A stretch of DNA of 64,000 nt from Cubamyces lactineus (Eukaryota > Basidiomycota > Agaricomycetes > Polyporales > Polyporaceae): assembly GCA_022376465.1 (NCBI GenBank), contig JACDTU010000017.1:310001-374000 (forward strand), in the 5' to 3' direction. Both the position numbers and the translations under genes were made by a program. The notes beneath the pieces are model-generated. The model was not told where the DNA came from, searched no databases, and was given only the letters and a program-made list of their open reading frames with translations. Position 1 is the first letter of the stretch. Each line of letters opens with the position of its first letter. This document shows positions 43,237 to 57,004 of the stretch, in pieces.

Positions 43237-44495
43237 TCACCTCAATCTGAACCAATCCGGGATCGCCTTCCACAGCCGCTCTCGCTCCCGAGCAGCCCAC
43301 GTCTCCAGATCCCGCGCACACGCCCCGCAGTCGGAGAACTCCGCGCTCTTAAGCTGTCCGAGCTCCTCGGCGACGTACAGAGGGTCGGCACATCCTCGCT
43401 CGCGGTCCATGAGGTAGTGCTGCTTCGCGAGTTCAACAAGCTCGCAGAGGTCCTTCCGGCACGCCGCAGGCGTTATACAAGGACCTGCGGCTAGAGTGGC
43501 GGACGCGGTCCGAGAATGCCTGTTGTTCGTGGCGGAGCGAGTGCGCTGGTGCATCAGGCGATGGTGGGACTGGTCGGGGGACGCGTATTCCATGTTCTGG
43601 ATGAGCGTGTTGATCGCGTGCTGCGCGGTCTCTTTGCCGAGCGCGAGACGTTGCATGTCCCCCGGCGAGAGCGTATGTGAGAGCGAGGCCATAGCAGGGG
43701 ACGAGTCAGGATGGAGAGGGTCGCCAGGGCTGGGCTCGAATATCTGCGCGTAGCTGTAGCGCGACAGGTCGTAGAATGCAGCGGGAAGCAATTCCTCGGC
43801 ACCAATCTCCCGTGCGAGGTTAATCACAGCCTGGTTGTGTGCAGTATAAGTACGTCAGACAGACAGCAACGAGGAGGACGGGCGATCGTCGCGTACAATG
43901 GGGTTAGGGAACCGATGTCCTCGCATCGATCCAGTCTCCGTCTCATACATCCGAGCGATGTCCTCTCGGGCGTCCCAATCGCGTAGTGTTGACGGCCACG
44001 CAATGCGCAGGTGATCTAGCACCTTACTTCGGATTGTCTCTTCCACAAGATACTTGTTGGCCAGGCGTAACATCCCAGACACGGCCACGAAATCATTCCG
44101 ATCATTGTTGGCGAAGGACCTGCAAAGCACGTCAGTGTATGCTCATTGTCTTGTGGCACCAAAGAGACTTTTACCCACGGGCCGTCATAGATCACTTTGA
44201 CTAGATATGCTAGATCCTCTGGGGAGTCGTGTAGGTCCAGAACGGGACAGCCGTCGATCATCTCTTTCTCCTGTTCGGTGGGAAGAGGTTGAGGTAACGA
44301 GAACATGTCACGGAAAAACACCGACTTGCGGCATAATTGGGAGACATGGATTCGAAACAATGTAGAACCTGCCCTAAGGATGAGCGAGCCATCGGAGAAC
44401 CAGAACTCCGAGTGTCTGACGCTATTTGTGAGGTATTGTGGTAAACACGGAATCCTAGGAAGATAGTATAGGGTGATTTACACAGACTGATCCAT
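43237..44495 (-). CDS. BTB/POZ domain protein
   Basis: Four exons (44495-44482, 44421-44179, 44119-43897, 43830-43237) give 357 residues. The first exon has only 14 nt (MDQSV). The BTB fold spans about residues 6-110: HSEFWFSDGSLILRAGSTLF, RIHVSQLCRKSVFFRDMFSL, and LDLHDSPEDLAYLVKVIYDG. Then follow the helical DFVAVSGMLRLANKYLVEE and AWPSTLRDWDAREDIAR, typical of the large agaricomycete BTB family. INLAREIGAEELLPAAFYDLSR and a C-terminal Cys-containing segment close the protein. BTB proteins often act as adaptors for Cul3 ligases or in transcription; targets are unknown. Confidence 0.88.
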
Positions 44496-44714
44496 CGATG
44501 AGGAGTCAGTGATATGTTGAAGACGTCTCATGCAGGTTACAGTATACGCTGGGAGAGTTCGAGGACCATGCTCAGGATTGCCCCACCGCGGTTGTGGTGG
44601 TTCGTATGATCTCGCGGCACACTGGAACTTGAAGGTGTAGTTCGCGCCGCACTGCCTCCCTGACATTGTCAATCTAGCAGCAGACATATTTAACAATATG
44701 CGAATACGAACAAG

Positions 44715-44797
44715 TCTCTGTTAGTATATCGGTTAGTACACGCGCCTGTCATCTTCTCTGACCGCGCGAAAGCGGGGTTCGACTCCCCGACAGAGAG
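44715..44797 (+). tRNA. tRNA-Asp (GTC) with 11-nt intron
   Basis: Cloverleaf fits fully. The acceptor stem is TCTCTGT/ACAGAGA with discriminator G. The D arm follows TA. The anticodon stem is CGCGC/GCGCG with loop CT-GTC-A..C, a 4-nt variable loop, and T arm CGGGG-TTCGACT-CCCCG. An 11-nt intron (TCTTCTCTGAC) sits one base 3' of the anticodon, the standard place, leaving a 72-nt mature tRNA. A T-run terminator follows at once. Confidence 0.95.
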
Positions 44798-44802
44798 TTT
44801 TT
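44798..44802 (+). terminator. RNA polymerase III terminator of tRNA-Asp
   Basis: TTTTT directly after the tRNA discriminator base. Confidence 0.85.
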
Positions 44803-45814
44803 GTTCATTGATAGCTCGTAGCGGTGTGCCCACCGAACACCACATGTGTTTCTTGAATATCTTCCTACCGCAGCCTCGTGACGGCCCTTCTCATTTTCCC
44901 AGGGATAGCACTGCGGATGCTGTAGGCTGAATAACATACTACCGTAGATCCTGTGTGTTCATTGATCAATTCAGCCGCAGCTGAGAGCTGCGAAAGTGTT
45001 CTGCAGCTTGCAGCATCTACGCAGCCTGAGGCTGCAGGCTTTGTCCTATGGGAATATATAAGAACTTCATTGGCCTTCTCGTAATCCTTCAGAGCACACC
45101 AGTTTCTCCCTTCCTGTATCATCTGCCTGCAAGGAGTTACCTTGTTCGGTCCCAGATATACGCATCGGGTCGGTAGGACGGTGAACGACATAGTTTTTGG
45201 CACCCAACCACTCGCACTGGTGATTGTCCCTTGGGCCCGGTCCATACGGTACGCCGAATAGACTGATGCTATCGATGTCATTCTCCCCACAGTGCTGACT
45301 GATACTTTGTCTGTGGTAGCCGTGGTCTAGCCATCTCATAGAACCCGTGGCTTGCGTACCAAAAGCGAGACTCGTGTCTGTCACTACTCAACCGATGGCG
45401 GGACTAGGTAAAAACCTGTGCGTGGTGATACAGTTAGGGGGCACTGAAAAGTAAGTACACTGAATAAAGCTGCAGCCGCGGGATGTTAACTTACGTACTG
45501 CTTAGATCAAACAAATACTCAAGGACAACCACGGCGAGGAGACACATGATGGGATTTGGCCTAGGTCAAGGATGGCTAGATGTATCATAGCTCTCTGAGT
45601 CACGAAGCATTATGAGAAGGTGGTTAAGACGAGATTAAATTTAAAGAAGAGCCGTTTATATCGTCATCATTCTATATCATCTCGAACTGTGAACGAGCAA
45701 GGATGAGCGCGCTCAACTCATTTCATAAGATCGTGACTATCGAAGACAGAAGAAACCGAGAGCCATGTATTATGAGCTTCCGTAGGTAGTGAGTGATGAA
45801 TTTTCACAGCAAAG
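44803..45814. other. Intergenic, about 1 kb
   Basis: A minus-strand open frame of 141 codons (45290-44865) has no recognised domain or splice partners, so it is not called. Otherwise nothing seen. Confidence 0.4.
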
Positions 45815-47265
45815 TCATGTCGAGGGCCTGTCAACGTGCAGGGTGTCCATGATCTTTTCTAGCCGCGGATTACCTCCTAACCGAGCGATCTCTTCCCTTA
45901 TCTGACCTTCCAGATCGTCCATGACTCGGAGAGTATAGTCGAACGACTTGGTGTGGTCTCTCAGATACGCAATAGTGTGTTTCTTAAGCGTTGGCGTCGT
46001 TGGCCGCTTCTGGAGAACATCTGTGGACGGAGGGCGTTTAGGCGGGTCACGAGAGACAGACATCTCACTTACTGAGAATCTGTCGATTCGACGTATCTGC
46101 GCGGACACCGTGGACGATTGGGAAGCTAAACTTGCCCTCCGTCACATCTTCTGCGAAACCCTTGTTCTCGGCGTACTAGACAGCTAGTTAGTACCCTGCA
46201 CTCATAGGCGAAGATGTATTGCTTACTTGTGTGCTTTGCAGATTCATGTAGTCGTCGCGTATCTGGAAATAAACGCCGAAGAGGTTCACCAGGGGAACGT
46301 AGTCACTGCATTGGTGCGGTTAGATTCGTGTGGTGGCATCACAGGACAACGATACGCACACGTCGACGTTGGTCGTTGAGCAGGCCATCATGAGTTTGAT
46401 CGCGACACGGAATAGCCCACCGGTCTCTGCAAGGGATGTATAGGACTGAGGGCCGAAGAGTAATAGCAGAAAGGCGGAAACACACTGTTGTTGACCATCG
46501 ACACATACTCCTCTTCCGTTGGACACTGCAACGAATCGCGCCAGAGCAGTTCTAATCCTTGTCCTCGGTGTAGGGAGAGTAGTTCGGCTGGACGGTTAAT
46601 GCCTCAGGGATGCCGGTTCTGCTTGATTTAGCAGATTGCTCGTACGTACCAGTCACTATGCGATCTAGCTCCTTGAAGGGGATCAGTCGTTCTTTCGCCT
46701 GACTTCTCTCCGGTGTACTTGCATCAACCCCAACTCCGGAGCGCAAAGCAAAGAGCTCTTGGTAGGCTAGGAAGTAAACGTAGTTCGCCGAGTTAATGGT
46801 CTGTGGAACGCCATAGATCTTGTGCGCCACTACGACTGCAGTCAGAGCCACGCTCATTCCCGAAAGACTCAATATGCGTACCAGGTACGCCTCTCCGGAG
46901 TTGTGCATCGTCCTCAATATCGTCTACTCTGTATTTGAGTCATGACGAGCAGCCGTTCGCCTTAGCACCGAGACTCACAGCAGACTGGCGGTGTGAAGCA
47001 TGCTGACGACCTTGGATATGATCGCGAGCTTGTCCATGGGTACGTTCAGCCACTCGTTGAACGCCGCAATCATCTGTCCCCGGATCTCTTTACCGGGGAT
47101 TGAGAATATGTGTGTGAACGGCTCGAGTAGAGCCTGAGGGGCCGTGAGCGATGATTAGGCGGAGACATCACCGGAAATGCTGACGGTTTCGTTGGCCTCC
47201 GACCAGGTTGCGGACTCGGCAAGAATGCGCCGTACATCATAAGAGCTGCCTTTGGATTCAGTCAT
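45815..47265 (-). CDS. BTS1: Geranylgeranyl diphosphate synthase
   Basis: Makes geranylgeranyl diphosphate, the C20 precursor for protein prenylation and diterpenes. Nine exons (47265-47185, 47133-46979, 46928-46882, 46829-46650, 46587-46486, 46426-46360, 46305-46227, 46175-46073, 46020-45815) give 339 residues. First Asp-rich motif [12 protein letters not shown] at about 81-92, then [31 protein letters not shown], and the second Asp-rich motif QIRDDYMNL at about 226-234 before [10 protein letters not shown]. The start [19 protein letters not shown] fits the splice to [10 protein letters not shown]. It is a primary-metabolism type enzyme; no terpene-cluster partners lie nearby. Divergent from GCN1, with a 314-bp shared promoter. 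Confidence 0.95.
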
Positions 47266-47579
47266 ACGAGTGGTATGAGCGTAATGCCGATCCGAGCGAG
47301 GTGGAAGTCCGAGTCAAGTGGAAGATGAGAGAGCGCTGGCCAGGATGTGCGGTACCGGCGCAAGATGTTGTAATTGACTGGGTATTAGTGACGACTAGTT
47401 ACGGAATAAGTATCCGTCGAGGCAGTCTTACTTTTCTTACTGTTGGCTTACCCTGGGCTTATATCACTGTATAATCAATCGCTTATTGGACACCTTTTGC
47501 TCGGCGCCTGTCGAGATCTTCGCACTTTCCTCCTCTTCAGCCACTGTGCACTAGACTCGACACCTCCTCGTCCTCGGCC
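47266..47579. promoter_or_regulatory. Bidirectional promoter, GGPP synthase / GCN1
   Basis: 314 bp between two divergent housekeeping genes. No TATA box is obvious, and the short shared region probably drives both. Confidence 0.45.
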
Positions 47580-50500
47580 ATGGGGCGATCCGAGATAGAG
47601 TCGTGGATAGCATCTACGACTAGAGAATATGGCGATGATGAAGACGCCTCTACAGGCGGGCCAGAATGGCGGCGAGAAAACATCATGAAAGACTGGTCAG
47701 GCGCGATGCCCGCGGCACAGACCAGACTGTACACAAGCAGCACCAAGGCGCGGACACAGTTCCTACGGGAGGAACTTCTTGTACTCGCGAATCATGGGGG
47801 TACGTCAGGGCGTTCCTTTGTGGTGTCGTAGAAATATCTCATCGACTTCGTCCATAAGATCTCAGTCTATCGCAGATCATGGATATCTTCAAGCTTCTTA
47901 CGTCTACCTATCCTCGATATGTTGATTCGGAGTCAAGAGAGGCGGTCGAAGAAGTTGGTATCGCGCTAGTTCGTCGTGATGAACTTCGCGGTACACCTCA
48001 AGGCGAACCGAACGAAAGTAAGCTTGGGGTCACAGAGCAAGTACTTGGATGGATGTCCCATGAGGTCGGGCAAATTGCGAAACGGTCGTGGTGAGTATTC
48101 GTTATGTTATGCACATGGCTATCTTTCTCAAAGCTGCTCGAAGCTCCCACACGGCCGCAGACATGTTTGTACTTCTCAGCTGGTGCTGTGGTCTGTACGC
48201 GGCGTGTCTCGACAGCAACCCAGATTTCCCTCAATCTCGTCCTTGGCAAGTCCTTCTTGGCTGCATGGCATCACTCGTGGACATGCTGCTCGATCCGGCC
48301 ACACGCGCGAAGAAAGCATTGCAAAAGAGTGCCTTGGTTCGTACGCGTCGCGCGTTGCGCCATGTACGTACCGAGGACACGCTGCAACTTCCTGTGAGAT
48401 ACTCACCCGTCGCCTAAGAGGCCTGAAGTTCTCCCAGTGGTGATGAAGACGCTACTTAGTCTTGTGAAGACTATGCCCTCCCCGCTGACCGTGGTCCCAC
48501 TTCTGGGTATATCTATCGATGTTACGCTACGACTCAAGAATGTTAAGGACGAAAAGCTCAAAGAGATCGACACAGCTGTCAAGGTAGACTGAGGCTTAAT
48601 TTAGTCCAACGTCAAGCTAACAATATGAGAAGACCGACATCCTGCAGCTGTACACTAACTCGGTTCTCATGTCGAGAACACCGGTCTCGCCGCATATCAC
48701 TGTGGGTATCATGCCTTTTTTATCCCTCTCGATCATGTGTATTCAACAATGTTTTGGTAGGGGGCACTTCACGACTTCGTGCAATCTACAGTAACCCCAG
48801 AGGATCTTACGGGCACGATATTGCCGACAATGGAAAAGGCTCTTCTGCGATCCCCGGAGATTTCCCTCAGCAGTAAGTCCAACGAAGCGCGAGCGGTGCA
48901 GTATACTCATAAGCGCACATAGTCATATCCGAGTTCCTGCCGGCATACTCGCATACCCTGGAAGGTGATTCGTTCCGTAGATTACTGACGCCCACGCTGA
49001 ACAGCGCCAAGTCGACCAACCCCGTCGTGCGCACTAACGCTAGCGTGCTCTTCAAGGTCCTCATGCGACTCAACACCAACCCTGCCGATCAGGAACACAT
49101 TGCGACGGAGCTCCTGAGTTTGCCTAAGGCTGGTAAAACTGCTGGTCCGGACCACAGAGTCGTTCTGTACACCATGCTCGGGGCTGTCCTCCCTTCTGAG
49201 GCTGTGTCTACGACAGTCTTGCAAACTACTTTGCCCCTCTTGGCCAAGGAAACTCATGACGCTGCGGTTTCAGCGCTGGCTGCCTCGATCACTCCTCATC
49301 TTGTCTGCTGCCTTCAGTCTGACTCTGCGTTATCTGGGGACTCTGTTGGCGTGATTGCGAAAGAGATGACTAGCACCAAGCCTGTAGTGCGTCGAGCTTT
49401 CTGCTCCTTGGTCGGTAATGCGTTTCTGGCACTTGGAAAGTTGGACTCTGCTGCAGCCGTCTCATTCGCGAAGGCAATCGTCCCCTCTTTCGAAACCAAC
49501 TTGAAAACGGTCGCAGCGAACCCCATCAACGCTCCTGCAGGGCCTTTGGAAGCGTACATTGCCATCGCATCCCTGCTTGGCCCATTGTCACAGTCGAAAC
49601 AGTTTGGTAAATCACCGTTTTGCCTCTCCTCATCTACATCGCATCTTATCTTCTTGTCTATGCTCCACGCGCAGATGATGTCATTTCCCATAATGCCACT
49701 CTTCAATCTATTACTGTCGCTGGCACCAAACCGTCGTTCTTGCTGTGGGATAAGGTGTATCAGAAATTGACTACCGAGGAAGAAGAAAGTTGGCTTCTAC
49801 GGGCCATTGAAGCGGTGTTGCCCTTTTTCAAGGTTGAGTTCCTGCGCAACGAACAAGCACGGTCGGTCGCTACCCACCATTTTTAACGGTATATGTACTC
49901 ATAGAACGCTAAACAGGACTTCGGCAGGTTTGATCTTCGTTCACCTCGCGCTAGAGAGTGCTTCACCCTCCGTCCGCCGATCGACCGTATCGGCACTAGA
50001 GAGACTTGTGACGACTGAGCCAGAACTCATCGACTTGTCGATTCTCGCAGCCGTCTCGTCGTACCTCTCGAAGCCGCACGCGGCACCTTCAAAGGGGACC
50101 GCCTCAAATGGCGACGAGCCCGAGCCTCGTGCAAACAAGGAGGGCCGTCTTCCCGCTGTTATCCTTTCATGTGGATCATTCGGCGAGGAATGCCCCCAGG
50201 ACGTCAAGGAACGCCTCTTGCTTAGATTCATCCTGGTAGCGCATCATCCGGGCTCATGTGAGTACACCATACATTCGCGCCTTATGTCACTCCCGTCCTC
50301 ACAGCCTTACAGCCGGCAATTTTCGTCCGGTCTGGATCGAACTGTGCCAGAAGGCACGTGTCGACCCCCGTGAGCTTGTTTCCGCCCACATCGACGAGCT
50401 ACTAGGGAAGGTTTTGCAGGCTATCGACGTTCAAAACAAGGTCCGTCTTTGTATCCTTGGGCATCGTGGGACCGCACTGACGCTGCATGCAGCCTTTGCC

Positions 50501-53500
50501 TGGATTTGTTGAGGCTGGATATCGGGCCATCACGACGCTGGCATTTGTCGCACCGAGCGCGGTTATCCCGAAGGTGGTGGAGCAGATTCGGGGCGATCTC
50601 AAAGCGGAGGATGTGCACTCTCTGACAGATGACGACCTTGGAATCTGGGCAACGCCCGAAGGTCAAACATTTGTTGATGGTGAGAAGTAATTCTGACGTT
50701 TGATGCTACGTGAGATTGACCTGACTTGTTGTGTAGTGCTTGCGTCGAAGAAGGAAGATGCACCTGTGAAGAAGGGCAAGGGCTACAAGGATGCGCAGTG
50801 GGAGGCTGAAGTTCGCAAGTCGCTTGCGAATAAGAAGGCAACGGCAACCGGCACGTTGTCCAAGCAAGATCAGGCCCTGGTTCAAGCGCAGCTCGAGAAA
50901 GAGGCAGTCGTTCGCGAGCGTGTAAACGCGCTCAAGGCTCGTTTGGAACAGGGCTTGCATCTAGTCCGCAGTCTCGTCGAGGCGCGTGTAGAGGAGCTCC
51001 GCGCGTTTGTAGCACCGATAACTGCGCTTCTTCGCGAAGGGGCATTTGGCAAAGCCGTCAACCTTGTTGGCACTGCGTCGTTCGAGACATACCTGGTGAG
51101 TTTCACAGCATAGAGCAGGTTCACAATCAGGCTAAGTCGCGACTAGACTTTGTCAGAATGCTGTTCGGAACGCCTGGACAGCTACCGGAAATGGGTCGGC
51201 GTAGCTACACTTCGTAGCTTTGACATGGCCGGCATTCCTGACGACTTCACTCTGGAGCCTCTCAACTGTGAGCCGAGATCTGATTTTCATTGACTGTGCT
51301 CCTCATACGGCTCTGCAGCTCTCATTATCCGTGTGCTATACCGGTTACGCACATTGTCAGAACAGTCACCCTTTGACGCCGCGACATACTGCTACGCGTC
51401 TCCTCTCCTCAGCCAAGTCCTTACGAAGGGTGGCATCGCCCTCACCGAGGAAGATGATCCCCTCGAACAAATCGCGCTGTCGTTGGACATCATCAAATTC
51501 CACTGCGGCGAGTGTAAGTTCTGTCTCAACCGCGTCAACGAAGCGGGATACTCATCAGCCTGCATGCATGCCAGTCGCCGATGCAGGGTTCCCTCGCACG
51601 GAGACCGTTCGTGACCTCATTCACGCGATCAGGCATCAGCCAAAGCTAGCCAAGGACGCGTCCTCTGCACTGATTGACATCGGTCAGGCGATGCAAGCTA
51701 ATGCGACGAAGGCGGAGACTGCACATCTTCTACAGGGTACCTTGTATCAGGAGGTTTATGTGCGGACTTCTTGTCTTCAGGCCCTTCAGGTAAGCTACAA
51801 ATTGCTTCAACTTGTTGTGCTCAGCACTGATTGCATCACAGCCTTTCGATCTGACAGAACTGGACTGGTCCCCGGAGCTATGGATTGCATGCCACGACGA
51901 GGATGAGCAGAACGCTCGCCTAGCTAACCATATATGGGACGACAACGGCCTCGATGTCCCAGAGAGTTTCCTCAACGATCTGCTACCTTTCCTTGGTGAG
52001 CTTACAGACTGTCCGCCTTGAAGTCGCCGACTAACGTTGGCCCACATAGAACACGATAACGCCTATGTTCGGTCGTGCGCTGCCTCCGCGCTGGCGGACG
52101 CAGTGATTGAGTATCTGCCGACGACCATCAGCACCGTACTTGCGTCGTTGCAAGACTTCTACCGTGACAAGGTTAGTAGATTTCCGACAAGCGTGCTGTT
52201 GTGACGCTGAAATGTTGTTGAAGGCCAAGGTCCTCGCACCAGAGTTCGATGAATACGTCAGTATGCTATGAAAGTAGACGTCGAGGAAGCTGGTACTGAC
52301 AGATTCATAGGGCATGCTCATCCCTCAAAGTGTCGATCGCACAGATCCCTGGCCAGCTAGGGTAGCAATTGCCCGTGCGTTCGAGCTCCTTGCGCCAGCC
52401 TTTACGCCAGAGGACGTGGTTCCCTTCTTCAAATTCCTCATCGAGGACCAAGCACTTGGAGATCGTCACGCAGACGTTCGTCGTGGCATGCTGAATTGTG
52501 GCACTGCAGTCATTGACCAGCATGGATCCGCTCGCTTAGCTGAGCTCATCTCTATGTTTGAGGCCGAGCTTGCAAGCAGCAATTCGGCTACGGAGACTTC
52601 CGACCAGATCAAGGAGGCCGTCGTAATTCTCTTCGGACGCGTAGCACGGCATCTGGACCCGTCAGATCCCCGTCTTCCCAGCATTGTCGAGAGGCTGGTT
52701 GGTGCTTTGAAGACACCTGCAGAACAGGTGCAGATGGCGGTCTCGGAGTGCTTGTCTCCCCTGGTCCAAATCATGAAGTCTCCTCCATCGCAACTCATCG
52801 ATCGTCTCATGGACGAGCTCTGCAACTCGCCATCATATGCCGCACGCCGTGGAGCGGCTTATGGCCTTGCCGGTGTCGTCAAGGGTCTTGGCATCTCAGC
52901 AATCAAGGAGTACAATCTCATTGAACGCCTCAAGGCAGCAGCAGACGACAAGAAGCGATTCGAGCCTCGTCAGGGTGCCATGTTTGCGTTCGAGACGTTC
53001 TCCAGCACCCTCGGGCGTCTCTTTGAGCCCTACGTCATCCACATCCTGCCCCTGCTGCTCAACTCGTTCGGTGACGGAACTCCTGATGTGCGAGAAGCCA
53101 CGCAGGACACCGCGCGTGTGATCATGGCGAACATGTCAGGGTATGGTCTGAAGACTGTCCTGCCTTCGTTGCTATCAGGCCTTGACGAGAAGCAATGGCG
53201 GACGAAGAAGGGTTCCATTGAGCTCCTGGGTATGATGGCGTACTGCGCGCCCAAACAGCTGTCCCAATCATTGCCCATCGTCATCCCGCGACTCACCGGT
53301 GTCCTCACTGATTCGCACGCGCAAGTCCGGGCGGCGGCAAACAAGTCCCTCAAGCAGTTCGGAGAGGTGATCAGCAACCCGGAAATCCAATCACTGGTAC
53401 CGGTCTTTTTGAAGGCCATGGTCGATCCTGCCAAGACTCCCAATGCTTTGACTGCGCTGCTCAAGACGTCGTTCATGCATTACATCGATCATTCTTCTCT

Positions 53501-56500
53501 GGCTCTGGTGAGTGTATCTTGCATAACTCCATAACAGGCTCTGATATAACCATGCTCGCACTAGGTCATCCCTATCATCGAGCGTGGTCTCCGAGAGCGA
53601 GGCGCCGACACAAAGCGGAAGGCCGCCCAGATCGTTGGTAATCTCGCCTCCCTCACCGACTCTAAAGACTTCGTCCCCTACCTCTCTCGGCTTCTGCCTA
53701 TGGTCCACGTCGTCCTAGTCGATCCCGTACCGGAGGCCCGCGCTACTGCGGCAAAGGCTCTCGGCACACTGGTCGAACGGCTCGGCGAAGTCCACTTCCC
53801 TGATTTGGTGCCCGGATTGCTCCGCACGCTCAAGACAGATACCTCCGGTGTTGACCGTCAGGGGGCTGCCCAAGGTCTCAGTGAAGTACTCGCCGGTCTT
53901 GGTATGGAGCGAATGGAGGGTCTTCTCCCTGACATTATCGCCAATGCGCAATCGCCGCGCAGCACCGTTAGGGAAGGTTTCATGTCTCTGCTGGTCTTCT
54001 TGCCTGCCACCTTTGGCGCTCGTTTCCAACCACACCTTCCCAAGATTATTCCTCCCATATTAAGCGGACTTTCGGACTCCGAGGACTACGTTCGCGAGGC
54101 CGCCATGCGTGCAGGTCGCATGATTGTGACGAACTACTCAAGCAAGGCGATCGATCTGCTACTCCCCGAGCTCGAGCGTGGAATGTTCGACTCCGGATGG
54201 CGCATCAGGGTACGTGTCCAGCAAAGCCGTATCAATGTCTACACTGACACAGCATGCAGCAATCGTCCATCACTCTGGTGGGAGAGCTGTTGTTCAAGGT
54301 CTCTGGTATCAGTGGTAAGGCAGAAATCGAAGAAGAGGAGGAGATCGTGGAGACTGCTATGGCGGAATCTTCTCGGAAGGCTCTGGTCGAGGTGCTGGGT
54401 CTCGAGAGACGGGATCGCATTCTGGCTGCTCTCTACCTCGCTCGCCAGGACTCTGTCAACGTTGTTCGCCAATCCTCTGTTCACATCTGGAAGGCGCTCG
54501 TACACAACACACCACGCACAGGTCAGTGTGCTGCGTCTTGCGTTCCTAGTGGCTTGGCTCATACTCCTTTATCGCAGTGCGCGAAATTCTACCGGAGCTC
54601 ATCAATCAAGTCATCTTCTTGCTCACAAGCGACGAAGTGGACCAACAAGAGGTAGGAACGTCTCTCCCGGACGCCGAGCACATATTCACTTAGATATTTC
54701 TCAGACCGCTGCTCGCACAGTCACTGAGCTATGCCGCAAGTCGGGCGAGAAGATGCTTTCTGAGTTCGTGGGCATCCTGCGCACGCTCTCCACCTCATCC
54801 GATCCTCGGAAGCGTGAAGGTGTCTGCTTGACGCTATGCGAATTGATGTGAGTAGTGTCAAGCGATGAATGTTGTAGGCGCCGGCTCAATCACATTGCAG
54901 GGAAAGCACCACAGACAACCAGCGAGAAGGTCAAGAGGACGATATCATCAATATTGTGCGTGCATCGCTTGTGGACGACGAGGCAAACGTCCGTGCAGCT
55001 GCCGCAAGGGCATTCGATATCCTGCAAGAGCACATTGGTGCGAGAGCTATCGACGAAACTATCCCCACTCTCTTGGAAGCTCTTCGTCAGCCTGGTCAAA
55101 GTTCGGGTACGGCTCTGCAAGCGCTCAAGGAGGTCATGGCGGTGAGTGTATGTTCTCAACGTAATCGACCACGGTACTCATATTCCCGTTCAGGTCCGGG
55201 CGGCCACCGTATTCCCTATCCTCCTTCCCACCCTTACTGCTATTCCGATGTCCGCATTCAATGCTCGGGCATTGGCTTCGCTAGTTACTGTTGCAGGGTC
55301 GGCGCTGAGCAGACGTCTCACCGTAGTCTTGACCGCTCTTGTGAAGGTGAACGAGAGCACAGACGTCGAGAAGGACGAAGAGTTGAAGTCTGCTGTGGAT
55401 GAAGCGATTCATGCTCTCATGAGCTCGATCTGCGATGCTGAAGGCCTCAACACCTTGATGCTGCTACTCTTAGGCTGGTGCGTTGATCCTGTGTGCAGAT
55501 CTTCTTGGTTCTCATCCCCTATGCAGGGCAAAACACGAATCGGTCAGACGTCGGGTCAGTGCATGCGAACTCTTCGCCATATACTGTGAAGAGTCGGAGC
55601 TCGATGACTCCCTGTACCGAGTGGACTGGATCAGACAGCTCGTCTCGCTTCTTGACGACCGCGAAGTGTCCGTGCACACGGCTGCTTGGACTGCCCTGGA
55701 CGTCTTCGTGAAGGCCATTCCCAAGGATGAGCTGGAGCCCTTGGTTGTGCCGCTCCGTCGCACGATCGAGAGCACCGGTGCTCCCGGAGTCTACGTTCCC
55801 GGGTTCGGCTTGCCCAAGGGCATATCACCTATGGTCCCTATCATCATTGCGGGCCTCACGACGGGCAGCAATGAACAACGCGAGCAGGCTGCATATGCCA
55901 TCGGAGATCTTGTCGAGAGAACGGAAGAGAACGCGATGAAGCCCTTCGTCGTGCCCTTCACTGGTCCGCTCATTCGTGTTGCAACACAAGCGACGACCTA
56001 CCCGCCTGGTGTCAAGACTGCGATCCTCACCGCGCTTACGACGATGCTCGAGCGCATCCCCACCTTCGTCAAACCGTTCTTCCCTCAACTGCAGCGCGTC
56101 TTTGTCAAGAGCGCGAGCGACTCTGCGAGCTTGGCCGTACGGTCAAATGCGGCGCACGCTCTTGGTGTGCTCATGAAGAACCAGCCGCGTGTAGACCCCG
56201 TCGTCACAGAGCTTCTCACTGGTGCGCGTAACAACGAAGACGCCATCGCGGCGAGCCTGCTCCTTGCACTGGCTCGCGTTGTCCGTAGCGCGGGCACCAA
56301 TGTCGGAGAGAAGGCGCGCGAAGCGTGTGCAGAGCTTATCACGGAAACATTCAAGGAGCAACATGAGGGTGCGTCCGCTATGCTGGTCCTTGTCCGTCCG
56401 ATCTGACAGTTTCGCAGAGCCATACTATCGTTCTGTGGCTGCGCTATTTGCATCCCTTGCGGCTACCTTCCCTGATGTGGTCAAGCCTATCATCGCGTAC

Positions 56501-56805
56501 GTGGCAAACCCTTTCATAGTGGTTATCTTGAACTCACACGGTGCACTCACAGATCGTATCTCGTCTCCGGTACGCCGCAGTCCGTGGTCGGATCCCACTG
56601 CATCCTAGCTGTTCTTTCGCCGGACGAGGACGATCACTCAGTGGAGGGCCCGAACGTCTTCCAGCAGCTCGGCGTTCTCCGCGCGGTCGCCCAGAAGGCG
56701 CAGGAGAGTGCAGGGAACGAGAAGCCGTCCATCTCTCGCCCTGCGCGCGAGGCGAGGGACATACTAAAAGCGTCAGGAGACGACGCGCTCCAGGGACTCT
56801 TCTGA
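47580..56805 (+). CDS. GCN1: Gcn1, translational stress regulator (HEAT-repeat giant)
   Basis: Binds stalled or collided ribosomes and activates the Gcn2 kinase in amino acid starvation. Twenty-eight exons can be joined in one frame (first 47580-47799; main ones 48923-49606, 52311-53507, 53565-54209, 55527-56368; last 56553-56805), giving about 2588 residues against 2670 or so in yeast and man. The whole protein is HEAT repeats. The eEF3-like part (residues about 1380-1700) has FGDGTPDVREATQDTARVIM, SLLSGLDEKQWRTKKGSIEL, LTDSHAQVRAAANKSLKQFG and DSEDYVREAAMRAGRMIV. The tail has GVYVPGFGLPKGISPM. No stop or frameshift was seen. The N-terminal start at 47580 is the least certain point. Several introns use GTCAGT or GTCGGT donors, but all end in AG. 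Confidence 0.95.
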
Positions 56806-57004
56806 ACGTCAACAACGGACTCGTCGCACCGCATGTCACACGTCGCTTGTAGCTAACGCATTGCTATTGTGTAACACAATCATGAATCTATCATCTCTAT
56901 GGTCTACAGGTCGTAAGGGCATGTATGGACGAACTGACGCGCACGGCACCGCCGTTGTCCCTCAAGCGTCGTCTAACTATCTAAGTACGTAGGTAAGGTA
57001 TGGC

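Noticed and set aside
44865..45290. 141-codon minus-strand frame after the tRNA
   Set aside because: No recognised domain, mixed composition and no promoter; kept only as intergenic.
56570..56580. Last intron in GCN1 starting at GTACGC
   Set aside because: It would be only 11 nt long; reading through keeps the frame and the sequence is conserved-looking.
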